DNA of 64,000 nt from an uncultured Pelagibacteraceae bacterium (GCA_902530885.1 CACABZ010000001.1:1-64000), one strand, 5' to 3'; positions 18,424 through 28,399 are shown, numbered from the stretch's first letter. Made by a program: numbers and translations. The notes: generated by a model from the letters alone, not told the origin.

Positions 18424-19725
18424 CTATTTCCCAAATTTAGCTTTTTTAATCAATGACTCATATTGAGAGCTCATTAGTCTTGTCTGCACTTGAGTTACGG
18501 TATCCATAGCTACGACAACAACAATTAAGATTGATGTGCCTCCTAGATAAAAAGGAATTGGATATCTAGCTATTAAAAATTCAGGCATTAAACAAACTAT
18601 TGTAAGATATGTTGCCCCTATAGTTGTAAGTCTTGTTAAAATGGTCTCAATATATTCCGCTGACCTTTCTCCAGGTCTTATGCCTGGAATATAACCGCCA
18701 TACTTTCTTAAATTTTCAGCTGTTTCTTTTGGATTAAAAACTATCGAAGTATAAAAAAATGAGAAAAATATTATTCCAGACGCATATAGCATCATATACA
18801 GAGGCTGACCTTGTGTAAATAATGATGAAATTTTTATAAAAAATTCTGACTCTGAAAAGCCAAAGTTGCTTATTGTAACAGGTAATAATAATAAAGCAGA
18901 GGCAAAAATTGCTGGTATCACTCCAGCTGTGTTTATTTTTAATGGCAAGTGGGATGACTCTCCACCATAAATTTTATTTCCCATTTGTCTTTTAGGATAA
19001 TTTATTAAAATTTTTCTTACAGCTCTCTCAAAAAAAACAATGAATAATACCGTTACTATCACTAAAATAAATATTCCAACGATCATTAATGCCGAAAGTG
19101 CACCTGTTCTTCCTAGTTCAAATGTTGAAGCTAATGCTCTCGGAATCTCGGCAACAATTCCTGAAAATATAATAAGTGAAATTCCATTACCTATTCCTCT
19201 TAATGTTATTTGTTCGCCTAACCACATTAAAAATGTAGTTCCAGCAACTAAAGAAATCGTAGTAGTAATTCGAAAATACATACCTGGCTCAGTAACTAAG
19301 TTACCTGCATTTTCTAATCCTACTGATACACCATAACCTTGTAATCCTGCTATTAAAACAGTTCCGTATCTAGTAATTTGTGTTATTTTTTTTCTTCCTA
19401 TTTCTCCTTGATCTTTTAAATTTTTAAAATAATCCGATGTACCAGTTAAAAGCTGGACAATAATTGAAGATGAAATATAAGGCATAATACCCAAAGCAAA
19501 AATTGCCATCCTAGTAACTGCACCACCTGAAAACATATTAAACATTCCAAGAAGACCTTTTTGACTTGAGGCCATTATTTCTTTCAAAGAATCTGGATCG
19601 ATTCCAGCTAAAGGCACATAAGTACCCAGTCTATAAATTATTAAAAGAAATATTGTAAAGAATATTCTATTTTTAAGGTCAGTTGCTTGACTAAATGCTC
19701 CAGTAGATAAATTTTCACTAGACAT
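18424..19725 (-). CDS. secY: Preprotein translocase subunit SecY
   Basis: This 433-residue channel subunit of the SecYEG translocon has ten hydrophobic segments. Motifs include RIFFTIFLLIIYRLGTYVPLAGID at TM1, FNMFSGGAVTRMAIFALGIMPYISSSIIVQLL around the plug and TM2, and GIRPGERSAEYIETILTRLT in the C-terminal cytoplasmic loop. Partners secE (42.4 kb) and secG (63.4 kb) are also in this window. It lies between rplO and adk with gaps of 6 and 4 bp. Confidence 0.98.
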   Translation of the reverse strand: MSSENLSTGAFSQATDLKNRIFFTIFLLIIYRLGTYVPLAGIDPDSLKEIMASSQKGLLGMFNMFSGGAVTRMAIFALGIMPYISSSIIVQLLTGTSDYFKNLKDQGEIGRKKITQITRYGTVLIAGLQGYGVSVGLENAGNLVTEPGMYFRITTTISLVAGTTFLMWLGEQITLRGIGNGISLIIFSGIVAEIPRALASTFELGRTGALSALMIVGIFILVIVTVLFIVFFERAVRKILINYPKRQMGNKIYGGESSHLPLKINTAGVIPAIFASALLLLPVTISNFGFSESEFFIKISSLFTQGQPLYMMLYASGIIFFSFFYTSIVFNPKETAENLRKYGGYIPGIRPGERSAEYIETILTRLTTIGATYLTIVCLMPEFLIARYPIPFYLGGTSILIVVVVAMDTVTQVQTRLMSSQYESLIKKAKFGK

Positions 19726-19731
19726 ATTAAG

Positions 19732-20184
19732 TTATTTTTTTAAAAGAGTTAATTTACCACCAATTTTTTCAATTTTCTCTTTTGCTTGTTTTGAAATGAA
19801 ATTAGCCGTTATATTAAGTTTATTTTTAATTTCTCCTTGACCTAAGATTTTTAATCTTAAGTATTTTTTTGATATTATTTTTTTACTTTGAAGAAGTTTT
19901 AAATCAACACTTTCCTTTAAATCTATCTTTTTTTGCTCATGATAATTTTGAATGTTTGCTAGATTGATTATTGCGATTTTGTTGTTCTTAAAAGATTTAA
20001 AACCTCTTTTTGGTAGTCTTCTATATAAAGGCATTTGACCACCCTCAAAACTTTTAATTGCAACTCCTGATCTAGATTTTTGACCTTTGTGTCCTCTTCC
20101 AGAAGTTTTTCCTTTACCTGAGCCTATCCCTCTACCTGGTCTAATCTTTTTTTTATTACTTTTTTCAAAATTATTTAGTCTCAT
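19732..20184 (-). CDS. rplO: Large ribosomal subunit protein uL15
   Basis: This 150-residue protein has the typical glycine-rich N-terminal extension [26 protein letters not shown] that threads into the 50S core, then [18 protein letters not shown]. Its ATG overlaps the rpsE stop by 4 bases. In most bacteria rpmD (uL30) lies between these two genes; there is no room for it here. Confidence 0.97.
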   Translation of the reverse strand: MRLNNFEKSNKKKIRPGRGIGSGKGKTSGRGHKGQKSRSGVAIKSFEGGQMPLYRRLPKRGFKSFKNNKIAIINLANIQNYHEQKKIDLKESVDLKLLQSKKIISKKYLRLKILGQGEIKNKLNITANFISKQAKEKIEKIGGKLTLLKK

Positions 20185-20687
20185 TGTTTATTTTCTCTCT
20201 TAGATATTATTTCAGATATTTTTTTTCCTCTTATATTTGATAAAATTTTTGGCGATGTTTGTGTACGTAACCCATTTACACAAGCTTTCAAAACGTTATG
20301 TGGATTAGCTGAGCCTAATGATTTAGCAACTACGTCTTGAATACCCAAAACCTCGCAAACTGATCTAATTGCACCGCCAGCAATTATGCCTGTGCCAGCA
20401 GGAGCTGACCTCATAAAAACTTTTCCAGACCCATTTTTACCTTTCACATCGTGATGAAGTGTTCTGCCATCTTTAAGAGGGATCTTAACTTGGTTTCTTT
20501 TAGCTACCTCTGTTGCTTTTTTGATGGCATCAGGGACCTGTTTAGATTTACCTTGGCCAATTCCAATAGATCCTTTTTGATTTCCTACAACTACTAAGGC
20601 AGCAAAACCAAATCTTCTTCCTCCTTTAACTACCTTGGTAATTCTATTTATAGCAACTAATTTTTCTTTAAATTCGTTTTCTATCAT
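20181..20687 (-). CDS. rpsE: Small ribosomal subunit protein uS5
   Basis: This 168-residue protein acts in mRNA unwinding and decoding accuracy. It shows the double-stranded-RNA-binding-like N-terminal domain ([46 protein letters not shown]) and the C-terminal domain ([43 protein letters not shown]). It overlaps rplO by 4 bp and follows rplR by 1 bp. Confidence 0.98.
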   Translation of the reverse strand: MIENEFKEKLVAINRITKVVKGGRRFGFAALVVVGNQKGSIGIGQGKSKQVPDAIKKATEVAKRNQVKIPLKDGRTLHHDVKGKNGSGKVFMRSAPAGTGIIAGGAIRSVCEVLGIQDVVAKSLGSANPHNVLKACVNGLRTQTSPKILSNIRGKKISEIISKRENKQ

Positions 20688-20688
20688 A

Positions 20689-21042
20689 TTAAAATTTCAA
20701 TCCATTTTTCCTTAATGAGTCTGCTAAAGCTTTAATTCTTCCATGATATTTGTATGCACCTCTGTCAAAATACACGCTATCGATTTTTTTTTCTTTAGCT
20801 CTTTTTGCTAAGAGTTCACCAATAGTATTTGATAAATCAATTTTTTTAATTTTATCTTTTTTTAAAGCTTTTCCTACTGAGGAGGCTGAAACTATTGTTT
20901 TTTTTAAATTATCATCAATTATTTGTGCAGAAATATTCTTTAAAGATTTATAAACAGAAACTCTTAACTTATTTTGGCTTACCATCTTAAGTTTTTTTCT
21001 ATTTCTTATTTTTCTTTTAATTTTTGTGTTAATTTTTCTCAT
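20689..21042 (-). CDS. rplR: Large ribosomal subunit protein uL18
   Basis: This 117-residue 5S rRNA-binding protein starts with a strongly basic [13 protein letters not shown] segment. The conserved [22 protein letters not shown] strand and the C-terminal [28 protein letters not shown] are present. It directly abuts rplF with no spacer. Confidence 0.97.
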   Translation of the reverse strand: MRKINTKIKRKIRNRKKLKMVSQNKLRVSVYKSLKNISAQIIDDNLKKTIVSASSVGKALKKDKIKKIDLSNTIGELLAKRAKEKKIDSVYFDRGAYKYHGRIKALADSLRKNGLKF

Positions 21043-21588
21043 TTATTTCTTTTTTCCTTCTTTTCTAAGTATGTATTCATTTCTTTCTTTTATTCCTTTT
21101 CCTTTATACGGTTCAATTGGTTTTAATGCTTTAATATCAGCTGCGATTTTTGAGACTAACTCTTTGTCTACTCCATTTATTTTTATTATTGTTTGTTTTT
21201 CAACCTGAAGTTTTACATCTTTGGGTATCTTAAAATTTACATCATGACTAAAACCTATTTGTAAATTTAAGATATCTCCTTTTAAATTTGCTCTAAAACC
21301 AACACCATTAAGTTCTAGTATCATTTCGTGACCAACTGACACTCCTGTTATTGCATTATTAATCAAACTTCTATAAGTGCCCCACAATAAAGAGGTTTTG
21401 TTATTTGTTTCTTTATTTTTAGGAGATATTTGAAATTCATTTTTATCATTAATTTTTGTTACAAATATTTTTTCACTAATAAAAAGTATTTTACTTCCTT
21501 TAGGCCCATTTATAGTTAATTTATCTCCTTCCACTTTAATAGTGGTATCCTTTGGCATTATTATACTTTTTTTTCCTATCTTCGACAT
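21043..21588 (-). CDS. rplF: Large ribosomal subunit protein uL6
   Basis: I place the start at the ATG at 21588 (MSKIGKKSI, 181 residues). It matches family length, overlaps the rpsH stop by one base (TAATG), and has AAGGTG about 9 bases upstream as a Shine-Dalgarno site. A longer reading frame from 21603 would begin inside rpsH and is not needed. The C-terminal signature PEPYKGKGI-like IEPYKGKGIKERNEYILRKEGKKK is intact. Confidence 0.97.
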   Translation of the reverse strand: MSKIGKKSIIMPKDTTIKVEGDKLTINGPKGSKILFISEKIFVTKINDKNEFQISPKNKETNNKTSLLWGTYRSLINNAITGVSVGHEMILELNGVGFRANLKGDILNLQIGFSHDVNFKIPKDVKLQVEKQTIIKINGVDKELVSKIAADIKALKPIEPYKGKGIKERNEYILRKEGKKK

Positions 21589-21986
21589 TAAAACACCTTG
21601 CAAATTACCTCTCCGCCAATGTTATTTTTTCTAGCGTCCACATCTGACATAACTCCTTGAGGTGTGGAAATAATAGCTAATCCTAAACCATTTTGAATTC
21701 TTGGTATACTATTTGCTCTAGAATACACTCTTCTGCCTGGTTTAGAAATTCTTTTAATTTCTTTTATTACAGGGCTACCCTCATAGTACTTTAAGTTTAC
21801 TTTAAGAGTTTTTTTATTAGTGTCTGAATTTTCTAAAATATAATTCACTATATATCCTTCATTTTTTAAAATATCTAATATTTTTACTCTAAAGTTAGAA
21901 GCTGGAACAATTACAAAACTTAAGTTTCTCATCTGCCCATTTCTTATTCTAGTAAACATATCTCCTACTGGATCAATTATACTCAT
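21588..21986 (-). CDS. rpsH: Small ribosomal subunit protein uS8
   Basis: This 132-residue assembly protein binds the central domain of 16S rRNA and, in E. coli, represses the spc operon. It begins DPVGDMFTRIRNGQMR and ends with the conserved GLAIISTPQGVMSDVDARKNNIGGEVICKVF. Whether the autoregulatory mRNA site exists here cannot be judged by eye. Confidence 0.97.
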   Translation of the reverse strand: MSIIDPVGDMFTRIRNGQMRNLSFVIVPASNFRVKILDILKNEGYIVNYILENSDTNKKTLKVNLKYYEGSPVIKEIKRISKPGRRVYSRANSIPRIQNGLGLAIISTPQGVMSDVDARKNNIGGEVICKVF

Positions 21987-21993
21987 TTTCCTC

Positions 21994-22299
21994 CTACCAA
22001 CTCGATTTAGTTATACCAGGAATTTTTCCTGCCGAAGCCATATCTCGCAGTGCAATCCTAGAAATTTTTAATTTTCTATAATAACCATGTGGTCTACCTG
22101 TAATTCCACATCTATTTCTTATTCTTACTTTTGAAGAATTTTTTGGCAGCTTATCTAATTTTAATTGTGCAGCAAATCTTTCAGATAACTCTAATTTTTT
22201 ATTTTTAATAATCTTTTTTAGTGAGTCTCTTTTCTTTGCATATCTATCTACCATTTTTATTCTTTTAAGATTTTTCTGTATCGAGCTTTTTTTTGCCAT
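21994..22299 (-). CDS. rpsN: Small ribosomal subunit protein uS14 (zinc-independent type)
   Basis: This 101-residue protein is the long form without the four-Cys zinc site. The C-terminal half has [47 protein letters not shown]. It has the position normal for the spc operon, between rplE and rpsH. Confidence 0.97.
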   Translation of the reverse strand: MAKKSSIQKNLKRIKMVDRYAKKRDSLKKIIKNKKLELSERFAAQLKLDKLPKNSSKVRIRNRCGITGRPHGYYRKLKISRIALRDMASAGKIPGITKSSW

Positions 22300-22300
22300 T

Positions 22301-22855
22301 TTACCTCTCTTTTTTTTCTGTTATAGGAAAATTAAATTCCTTAAGTAGTGCCAATGTACTTTGTTTCGAAGAGCTAGACGTTACTATTGTTATATCTAGA
22401 CCTCTAATCTTATCAACTTTGTCAAAATTTACCTCTGGAAAAACAATATGCTCTTTTATGCCAAAGCTATAATTTCCAGAGTTATCAATACCTGATGACT
22501 TTAATCCTCTAAAATCTTTAATCCTTGGTAATGCAATGTTAACAAGTCTATCAACAAATTCATACATTCTATTCGATCTTAAAGTAACTTTTACTCCGGC
22601 GCTTTGCCCCTGCCTTGTTTTGAAATTAGAAATAGATTTTTTAAATTTTGTGATAACAGCCTTTTGACCACTAATTAAAGTTAGATCTTCTAAACTAGTT
22701 TGTACTTTTTTACCATCTGATGCGTCTTCACCTAAACCCATATTAATAACAATTTTGATTAATTTAGGTGCTTGATTTTTGTTCTTAAAATTCAATTTAC
22801 TCATCAAATTATTAATTATATTATTTTCATACAAGCTTTTAAGTCTTGGTGTCAT
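22301..22855 (-). CDS. rplE: Large ribosomal subunit protein uL5
   Basis: This 184-residue 5S rRNA-binding protein of the central protuberance has [42 protein letters not shown] and the C-terminal [24 protein letters not shown]. Its ATG overlaps the rplX stop by 4 bases. Confidence 0.98.
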   Translation of the reverse strand: MTPRLKSLYENNIINNLMSKLNFKNKNQAPKLIKIVINMGLGEDASDGKKVQTSLEDLTLISGQKAVITKFKKSISNFKTRQGQSAGVKVTLRSNRMYEFVDRLVNIALPRIKDFRGLKSSGIDNSGNYSFGIKEHIVFPEVNFDKVDKIRGLDITIVTSSSSKQSTLALLKEFNFPITEKKER

Positions 22856-23109
22856 TTTTTAATCTCTTTCTTGGTTTTTTCAATTTTCTTTTTATTGTCA
22901 ATATTTTTTATATTAGATATATGAATAAAATTTTCTTTGGAAACAATTCCACCTTTATTTTCTTTTGTTGGTTTTAAATGCTTTTTAATCATGTTTATTG
23001 ATTTAACTTTCAATCTTTCGTTTTTTCTATCGATTTCTAACACTTCGCCAGTTTTACCTTTATCCTTTCCAGATAATACTTTGATTTGTGCACCTTTTTT
23101 TATATTCAT
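22852..23109 (-). CDS. rplX: Large ribosomal subunit protein uL24
   Basis: This short (85-residue) KOW-domain protein starts assembly of the 50S subunit. The KOW motif reads [22 protein letters not shown], followed by [29 protein letters not shown]. The C-terminus is a Lys-rich tail. It is shorter than the E. coli protein (104). Confidence 0.95.
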   Translation of the reverse strand: MNIKKGAQIKVLSGKDKGKTGEVLEIDRKNERLKVKSINMIKKHLKPTKENKGGIVSKENFIHISNIKNIDNKKKIEKTKKEIKK

Positions 23110-23111
23110 CT

Positions 23112-23480
23112 TTAAAGAACCTCCGGAGCTAGTGAAATTATTTTAGTATGACCTTTAACCCTTAATTCTCTAGTAACTGGACCAAAAATTCTTGTTCCGA
23201 TTGGTTCGCCTTTATCATCAGTTAAAACAACTGCATTTGTATCAAATTGTATTTTTGAACCATCATTTCTATAAATTTCTTTTCTAGTTCTAACAACAAC
23301 CGCTTTATGAACAGCACCTTTTTTAACCTTTCCTTTAGGTATAGCATCTTTAACACTGATGATAATAATGTCTCCAACTGAAGCATATCTTCTTTTCGAG
23401 CCACCAAGAACCTTAATACACTCAACTCTTCTAGCGCCTGTATTATCAGCCACATTTAATTCTGTTTGAACTTGTATCAT
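23112..23480 (-). CDS. rplN: Large ribosomal subunit protein uL14
   Basis: ATG at 23480 gives [27 protein letters not shown] and exactly the family length of 122 residues. It overlaps the rpsQ stop by one base. An in-frame GTG at 23498 would add six residues and is less likely, although the Shine-Dalgarno-like GGTGGAG lies there. The C-terminal [13 protein letters not shown] is intact. Confidence 0.97.
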   Translation of the reverse strand: MIQVQTELNVADNTGARRVECIKVLGGSKRRYASVGDIIIISVKDAIPKGKVKKGAVHKAVVVRTRKEIYRNDGSKIQFDTNAVVLTDDKGEPIGTRIFGPVTRELRVKGHTKIISLAPEVL

Positions 23481-23707
23481 TATTCTTTTATTCTCCACCT
23501 TTTTTTCTTGGAAATTGGTTTACATTCTTCAATTGAAATAATTTGACCCTCTTTAATTTTGTTCTTTTCGTCATGGGCGTGATATTTTTTTGATCTCTTT
23601 ATTACTTTTCCATAAAAAGGATGCGCAAATTTTCTAGTGACCTCTACCACTACAGTCTTATTATTTTTTGCGCTGGTAACAACACCTTTAAGTATTTTTT
23701 TTGTCAT
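23480..23707 (-). CDS. rpsQ: Small ribosomal subunit protein uS17
   Basis: This 75-residue OB-fold protein binds the 5' domain of 16S rRNA. The core [44 protein letters not shown] is clear. Its start lies 20 bp inside the end of rpmC, an unusually long same-strand overlap for an r-protein operon. Confidence 0.96.
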   Translation of the reverse strand: MTKKILKGVVTSAKNNKTVVVEVTRKFAHPFYGKVIKRSKKYHAHDEKNKIKEGQIISIEECKPISKKKRWRIKE

Positions 23708-23894
23708 TATTGTTTCTTATAGTTGTATTTAATCTTGCTATGTTCTTTTTAATCTCACCGTATAAAGCTGGATTTTCAACCTGATTATTTATTTTTTTAA
23801 ATCTTATATTAAATAAGTCTTTTTTTAACATCTCAAGTTTCTTTAATGCTTGGTCTTTTGTTAACTTATTATCTTCTTTTTTCTTTTTTGCCAT
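23688..23894 (-). CDS. rpmC: Large ribosomal subunit protein uL29
   Basis: This 68-residue two-helix protein at the tunnel exit has [39 protein letters not shown], matching the family pattern LFNLRFQ... N... IRxVRKxIARxxT. The N-terminus is Lys-rich. Its 3' end overlaps rpsQ by 20 bp, and it follows rplP by one base. Confidence 0.93.
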   Translation of the reverse strand: MAKKKKEDNKLTKDQALKKLEMLKKDLFNIRFKKINNQVENPALYGEIKKNIARLNTTIRNNNDKKNT

Positions 23895-23895
23895 T

Positions 23896-24300
23896 TTATC
23901 TACTTATAAATTTTGTTTTTATTGGTAATTTAGCTGAAGCTTTATAAAGCGCTTCTCTTGCTACTTCTTCAGATACTCCATCAACCTCAAATATTATTCT
24001 TCCTGGTTTTACTCTGCATGCATAATACTCTGGTGATCCTTTGCCTTTACCCATACGTACTTCGGTTGGTTTCTTTGAAACAGGGATATTGGGAAATACT
24101 CTAGTCCATACTTTTCCAGTTCTCTTCATATAACGAGTTAAAGCAACCCTAGCCGCTTCTATTTGTTTTCCAATGACTCTGTCTGGCTGCATGGCCTTTA
24201 AACCAAATTGTCCATAATTCAATGTAACTGCTCTTGAGGCTTTTCCATGTATCCTGCCTTTAAAGGCTTTTCTAAATTTAGTTCTTGTTGGCTGTAACAT
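23896..24300 (-). CDS. rplP: Large ribosomal subunit protein uL16
   Basis: This 134-residue protein near the peptidyl-transferase centre and A site starts [21 protein letters not shown], ends LPIKTKFI, and includes [32 protein letters not shown]. The start lies 23 bp inside the end of rpsC, which fits the many overlaps in this operon. Confidence 0.98.
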   Translation of the reverse strand: MLQPTRTKFRKAFKGRIHGKASRAVTLNYGQFGLKAMQPDRVIGKQIEAARVALTRYMKRTGKVWTRVFPNIPVSKKPTEVRMGKGKGSPEYYACRVKPGRIIFEVDGVSEEVAREALYKASAKLPIKTKFISR

Positions 24301-24964
24301 TTTTCACCCTCTCTTTTTTTTCTTTTTCGACATCTTTTTCAAATAACGCCCCTTTATAAATCCAAACTTTAATACCGATTATTCCATATGTTGTTAAAGC
24401 TTCAGCAAAACCATAGTCGATATTAGCTCTTAAAGTGTGAGATGGTATGCTTCCTTCTCTAAGCCACTCTGTTCTAGCTATTTCGTTCCCAGCCAATCTA
24501 CCACTTACCATTACTTTAATACCTTTAGCGTTTAATCTCATAGCAGATTGCATCGCACGCTTCATTGCTCTTCTGTAAGCAATTCTTTTAACTAATTGTT
24601 GCGCTATATTTTCAGCAACTAAATTAGCATTTAGCTCTGGTTTTTTTATTTCCTTAATGTTTACATTAACCTCACTATCAGTGATCTTCATCAAGTTCTT
24701 TTTAATCTTTTCAATATCTGAGCCTTTTTTTCCTATAACAAAACCAGGTCTAGATGTATGAATAGAAACCGTGCACTTTTTTGAAGAACGTTCTATGATT
24801 ATCTCAGACACACCTGAATTAGTAATATTCTTTTTTATAAATTCTCTAATTTTGAAATCCTCAATAAGATATTTCCCAAAATCCTTTTTCTTGGCAAACC
24901 AAGTGGAATCCCAACCTCTATTGATGCCTAATCTTAAACCAATAGGATTAATTTTTTGACCCAT
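24278..24964 (-). CDS. rpsC: Small ribosomal subunit protein uS3
   Basis: ATG at 24964 gives [23 protein letters not shown] and 228 residues. A strong AAGGAGG lies 5 bases upstream, inside the end of rplV, which fixes the start. The KH domain ([20 protein letters not shown]) and the C-terminal [20 protein letters not shown] and [12 protein letters not shown] are intact. Confidence 0.98.
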   Translation of the reverse strand: MGQKINPIGLRLGINRGWDSTWFAKKKDFGKYLIEDFKIREFIKKNITNSGVSEIIIERSSKKCTVSIHTSRPGFVIGKKGSDIEKIKKNLMKITDSEVNVNIKEIKKPELNANLVAENIAQQLVKRIAYRRAMKRAMQSAMRLNAKGIKVMVSGRLAGNEIARTEWLREGSIPSHTLRANIDYGFAEALTTYGIIGIKVWIYKGALFEKDVEKEKKERVKNVTANKN

Positions 24965-25319
24965 CTTTTGCCTCCTTGTTTTCACTAAGAACTATAGTTA
25001 TTCTGCTAAAAGGTTTTTTTATTGGACTAGCTCTACCTTTGGCTCTCGGTCTAAATCTTTTCATAACTAAAGATTTTCCAACATATGCCTCTTTGATAAA
25101 TAAATTGTCAATATCATATTGTTTATTATTTTCTGCATTTGCCAAAGCTGATTTCACTGTTTTGCTTATATCGTGTGATATTTTTTTTCTTATAAATTCT
25201 AAATCCTTAAGAACAATACCAACTTTTTTACCTCTAATATGATCTAAGACTAATGAAATTTTTCTTTGACTTGATCTCACGTTTTTATTTATAGCTTTAA
25301 CAGTATTATTTTTTTGCAT
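24948..25319 (-). CDS. rplV: Large ribosomal subunit protein uL22
   Basis: I choose ATG at 25319 (123 residues, [31 protein letters not shown]). AGGAGG is placed six bases upstream, inside rpsS. The open frame extends upstream to 25415, but the extra residues only read through rpsS in another frame. The C-terminal [24 protein letters not shown] forms the tunnel hairpin. It overlaps rpsS by 14 bp and rpsC by 17 bp. Confidence 0.96.
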   Translation of the reverse strand: MQKNNTVKAINKNVRSSQRKISLVLDHIRGKKVGIVLKDLEFIRKKISHDISKTVKSALANAENNKQYDIDNLFIKEAYVGKSLVMKRFRPRAKGRASPIKKPFSRITIVLSENKEAKDGSKN

Positions 25320-25629
25320 CTGTTCCTCCTGATGGTGCAGCAGCTGCCTTTTCTGCAGCAGCTTTTTTATCAGCTGGTGTATGGCCTTTAAAAGATCTTG
25401 TTGGAGCAAACTCACCTAATTTATGCCCCACCATCTCTTCAGAAATTGTTATCGGTATAAAAGATTTTCCATTGTGAATCATAAAGCTATGACCAACAAA
25501 ATCTGGGATAATTGTAGAGTTTCTAGACCAAGTTTTGATAGGTTTTTTTGATGGTTGGTTTTTAAGTTTATCAATTTTCTTTAATAAACTTGGGTGCACA
25601 AAAGGTCCTTTCCAAATTGATCTTGTCAT
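25306..25629 (-). CDS. rpsS: Small ribosomal subunit protein uS19 with Ala/Lys-rich tail
   Basis: Residues 1-85 are a standard uS19 ([63 protein letters not shown]). A further ~20 residues ([18 protein letters not shown]) extend beyond the usual end near residue 92. The tail is read in a different frame across the rplV Shine-Dalgarno and start region, so it may be an overlap-derived extension. Confidence 0.97.
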   Translation of the reverse strand: MTRSIWKGPFVHPSLLKKIDKLKNQPSKKPIKTWSRNSTIIPDFVGHSFMIHNGKSFIPITISEEMVGHKLGEFAPTRSFKGHTPADKKAAAEKAAAAPSGGTDAKK

Positions 25630-25631
25630 AA

Positions 25632-26462
25632 TTATTTCCTTTTCTTTCTTCTAGAAATTATAAACTTATCGCTTCTTTTTGGTTTTCTAGTTTTCAAGCC
25701 CTTAGCTGATTGACCCCAAGGTGAAACAGGGCTTCTGCCCCCTGAAGTTTTGCCTTCACCACCACCGTGTGGATGGTCGACTGGATTCATAGCAACACCT
25801 CTCGATTGAGGTCTTACTCCTTTCCATCTATTTCTTCCAGCTTTACCGATTTTAATATTCTTTTGGTCAGGATTAGACACAGTTCCAATCGTTGCACAAC
25901 AATTTACGCTTACTTTTCTTGTTTCTCCAGATGATAACTTAAGAATTGCATAATCACCGTCTATACCAGATAATGTTACTGAGGAACCTGCCGATCTTGC
26001 TAATTTACCGCCGTTACCAGGTATTAATTCAACATTGTGTAAATTTGTTCCCGGAGGAATATCTTTTAACTGCAGACAGTTTCCAATTTTTATTTCAATA
26101 TTTTCACCTGAGATTATTTTATCACCTACTTTTAGGCCCTTTGGGCATATAATATAATTTCTCTCATTATCCTCATATTTAACTAAAGCTATATGAGAAG
26201 TTCTATTGGGATCATATTCTATTCTTTCTATATCTGCGCTGACATTTTTCTTTTTTCTATAAAAATCTATTATTCTGAATTTATGTTTTGAGCCACCACC
26301 TTTGTGCCTAGAAGTTATTCTACCATAATTATTTCTTCCACCAGTTGACTTTTGCCCTTTTGTTAGGGGTTTATAAGGTGCGCCCTTCCAAAGATTCGAT
26401 TTATCAACAATTACTGTTCCTCTATTAGATTTAGTATAAGGTTTAAAAGTTTTAAGAGCCAT
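25632..26462 (-). CDS. rplB: Large ribosomal subunit protein uL2
   Basis: This 276-residue protein is essential for peptidyl transfer and subunit joining. The basic N-terminus leads to [26 protein letters not shown]. The universally conserved [30 protein letters not shown] with the functionally critical His is present. The length is normal. Confidence 0.98.
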   Translation of the reverse strand: MALKTFKPYTKSNRGTVIVDKSNLWKGAPYKPLTKGQKSTGGRNNYGRITSRHKGGGSKHKFRIIDFYRKKKNVSADIERIEYDPNRTSHIALVKYEDNERNYIICPKGLKVGDKIISGENIEIKIGNCLQLKDIPPGTNLHNVELIPGNGGKLARSAGSSVTLSGIDGDYAILKLSSGETRKVSVNCCATIGTVSNPDQKNIKIGKAGRNRWKGVRPQSRGVAMNPVDHPHGGGEGKTSGGRSPVSPWGQSAKGLKTRKPKRSDKFIISRRKKRK

Positions 26463-26464
26463 AA

Positions 26465-26758
26465 TTATATTCCAGTAGTAAGATCAATACTCTGACCTTT
26501 TTTTAAAGTAACAATCGCTTTTTTGTAACCACTTTTAGTAGAGAGTCTTCCTTGTTTAAGTTTCTTTTTTGATTTTAGATTAATAATGTTTATTTTAATT
26601 ACATTTACTTTAAATATTTTTTCAATATTTTTTTTTATATTTTTTTTGTTGGCTGAATTATGTACTTTAAATACAGTTTTATTCTGTTCAGACAAAATAG
26701 TAGCTTTTTCAGTTATTATTGGTCTAATTATAGAGTCTAAGCTATTAATTTTTTTCAT
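26465..26758 (-). CDS. rplW: Large ribosomal subunit protein uL23
   Basis: Start at ATG 26758 (97 residues, MKKINSLDSIIRPIITEKATIL) is supported by AAAGGA 8 bases upstream, within the end of rplD. The longer frame would need a TTG at 26776. The tunnel-exit protein signature VNVIKINIINLKSKKKLKQGRLSTKSGYKKAIVTLKKGQSIDL is present. It docks the signal-recognition particle and trigger factor in E. coli. Confidence 0.96.
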   Translation of the reverse strand: MKKINSLDSIIRPIITEKATILSEQNKTVFKVHNSANKKNIKKNIEKIFKVNVIKINIINLKSKKKLKQGRLSTKSGYKKAIVTLKKGQSIDLTTGI

Positions 26759-27380
26759 CAAATATCCTTTTTTCAAGACTTTTTATTGAGCTTAACGTAA
26801 GCAAAACATTTTTATATTTTAACATGTCATAAATATTTGCACCCGCTTCGTTAATGACTTTAAGATCCTTTATATTTCTAGCAGATGTATAAATATTTTC
26901 TAATGAAATTTTATCCGAAATGATAACAACATTTTTTAAATTATTGGTAACTAAAAATTTATTAAAATCCTTTGTTTTCTTAATCTTTTTTTTTATATCA
27001 GATAGGATATATAAATTTTTATCCATATTCTTTTTTGTTAATGTTTGAGCTAAAGCTATTTTTCTGACTTTTTTATTAATTTTTTTTAATTTATAAACTG
27101 CGCCTTTAGGCCCATGAGCTATACCTCCGCCAACAAATATTGGAGCTTTTCTACTAGCATGTCGAGCTCCTCCGCTACCTTTTTGAGGTACGATTTTTCT
27201 TGTCGAACCTTTAATTTCGTTTTTCTGTTTAGTTTTAGCTGTTCTAGGCTTTAAATGACTCAATTGCCAATCCACTACAGACTTAATAAGTTTGTGGTTT
27301 ATCTTTTGTTTCAGAAGCTTATCAGAAACTTCGATCAACTCTGATTTTGTATTATCTATGTTAAGCAACTTTACTTTCAT
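26745..27380 (-). CDS. rplD: Large ribosomal subunit protein uL4
   Basis: This 211-residue protein lines the exit tunnel and, in E. coli, also represses the S10 operon. The extended loop RTAKTKQKNEIKGSTRKIVPQKGSGGARHASRKAPIFVGGGIAHGPKGA is clear. It abuts rplC with no spacer and overlaps rplW by 14 bp. Confidence 0.97.
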   Translation of the reverse strand: MKVKLLNIDNTKSELIEVSDKLLKQKINHKLIKSVVDWQLSHLKPRTAKTKQKNEIKGSTRKIVPQKGSGGARHASRKAPIFVGGGIAHGPKGAVYKLKKINKKVRKIALAQTLTKKNMDKNLYILSDIKKKIKKTKDFNKFLVTNNLKNVVIISDKISLENIYTSARNIKDLKVINEAGANIYDMLKYKNVLLTLSSIKSLEKRIFDEKN

Positions 27381-28088
27381 TTATTTCTTTTTTCCCTTTG
27401 CGGCTTCAGTTTTTTTTAATTTTTCTTTATGTTTTTCAAGTGTTGTTTTTCTTGAAATATTTTTAATTGAGCCTCTTAAATAAACTGTTGTATTTTTACT
27501 TCCTGGAATAGATCCTTTTACATATAGAAGATTATTATCTATGTCAGATTTAATTATTTCCAAATTTAACATAGTTCTATATTTATCACCCATGTGGCCA
27601 GCCATTTTTTTTCCTTTAAAAACTTTACCAGGATCCTGATTTTGTCCAGTAGAACCATGAGATCTATGCGAAACTGAAACACCATGCGATGCTCTTAGTC
27701 CACCAAAATTCCATCTTTTCATAACTCCTGCAAAACCCTTACCTATGGTTTTGGCTTTAATATCAACAAATTTTTTATCTTTAAAAATTTCTAATCCTAG
27801 TTCATTACCTGTTTTAAAATTTTCAGTATTTTCTACTCTAAATTCTTTTAGAATTTTTTTTGGTTCTGTATTTTTTTTTGCAAAAAATCCTTTCATTTGT
27901 TTAGTAAGTTTTGAATTTTTAATTTTAAAGTAACCAACTTTTATAGCTGAATAACCTCTTTTTTCTTTTTCAATCACATCTATAACTCGACCTTTTTCAA
28001 TTTTAATTACCGTTACAGGTATAGATTGACCTGACTGTATAAATTCTCTGGTCATACCTAATTTAGTTCCTATTAATCCTATCGTCAT
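27381..28088 (-). CDS. rplC: Large ribosomal subunit protein uL3
   Basis: This 235-residue protein reaches into the peptidyl-transferase centre. It starts IGLIGTKLGMTREFIQSGQSIPVTVI and has the central RWNFGGLRASHGVSVSHRSHGSTGQNQDPGKVFKGKKMAGHMG loop, where the Gln modified by PrmB in other bacteria lies. A Lys-rich C-terminal tail adds about 20 residues. Confidence 0.97.
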   Translation of the reverse strand: MTIGLIGTKLGMTREFIQSGQSIPVTVIKIEKGRVIDVIEKEKRGYSAIKVGYFKIKNSKLTKQMKGFFAKKNTEPKKILKEFRVENTENFKTGNELGLEIFKDKKFVDIKAKTIGKGFAGVMKRWNFGGLRASHGVSVSHRSHGSTGQNQDPGKVFKGKKMAGHMGDKYRTMLNLEIIKSDIDNNLLYVKGSIPGSKNTTVYLRGSIKNISRKTTLEKHKEKLKKTEAAKGKKK

Positions 28089-28089
28089 T

Positions 28090-28398
28090 TTAAATCTTTA
28101 TTTCTATGTCAACACCAGAGGCGAGATCTAGTTTCATTAAAGCCTCTACTGTTTGTGGAGTTGGTTCAATTATATCAATTAATCTTTTATGTGTTCTTGA
28201 CTCGAACTGTTCTCTACTTTTTTTATCAATATGAGGAGATCTTAAAACAGTAAATCTCTCTATTCTTGTCGGTAAAGGAATTGGTCCTTTAACTTGAGCT
28301 CCAGTTCTTTTTGCAGTATTAACAATCTCCTCAGTCGATAAATCTAAAATTTTGTTATCGTAAGCTTTTAAATGAATTCTTATATTTTGATTTTCCAT
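28090..28398 (-). CDS. rpsJ: Small ribosomal subunit protein uS10 (NusE)
   Basis: This 102-residue protein serves both in the 30S head and as the NusE transcription antitermination factor that contacts NusG. It has [21 protein letters not shown] and [39 protein letters not shown]. It follows fusA by one base; the tufA gene that normally sits between them is absent. Confidence 0.98.
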   Translation of the reverse strand: MENQNIRIHLKAYDNKILDLSTEEIVNTAKRTGAQVKGPIPLPTRIERFTVLRSPHIDKKSREQFESRTHKRLIDIIEPTPQTVEALMKLDLASGVDIEIKI

Positions 28399-28399
28399 G

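Noticed and set aside
25320..25415. N-terminal extension of rplV by 32 residues
   Set aside because: The extension is only the rpsS tail read in another frame; ATG 25319 has an AGGAGG site and gives normal uL22.
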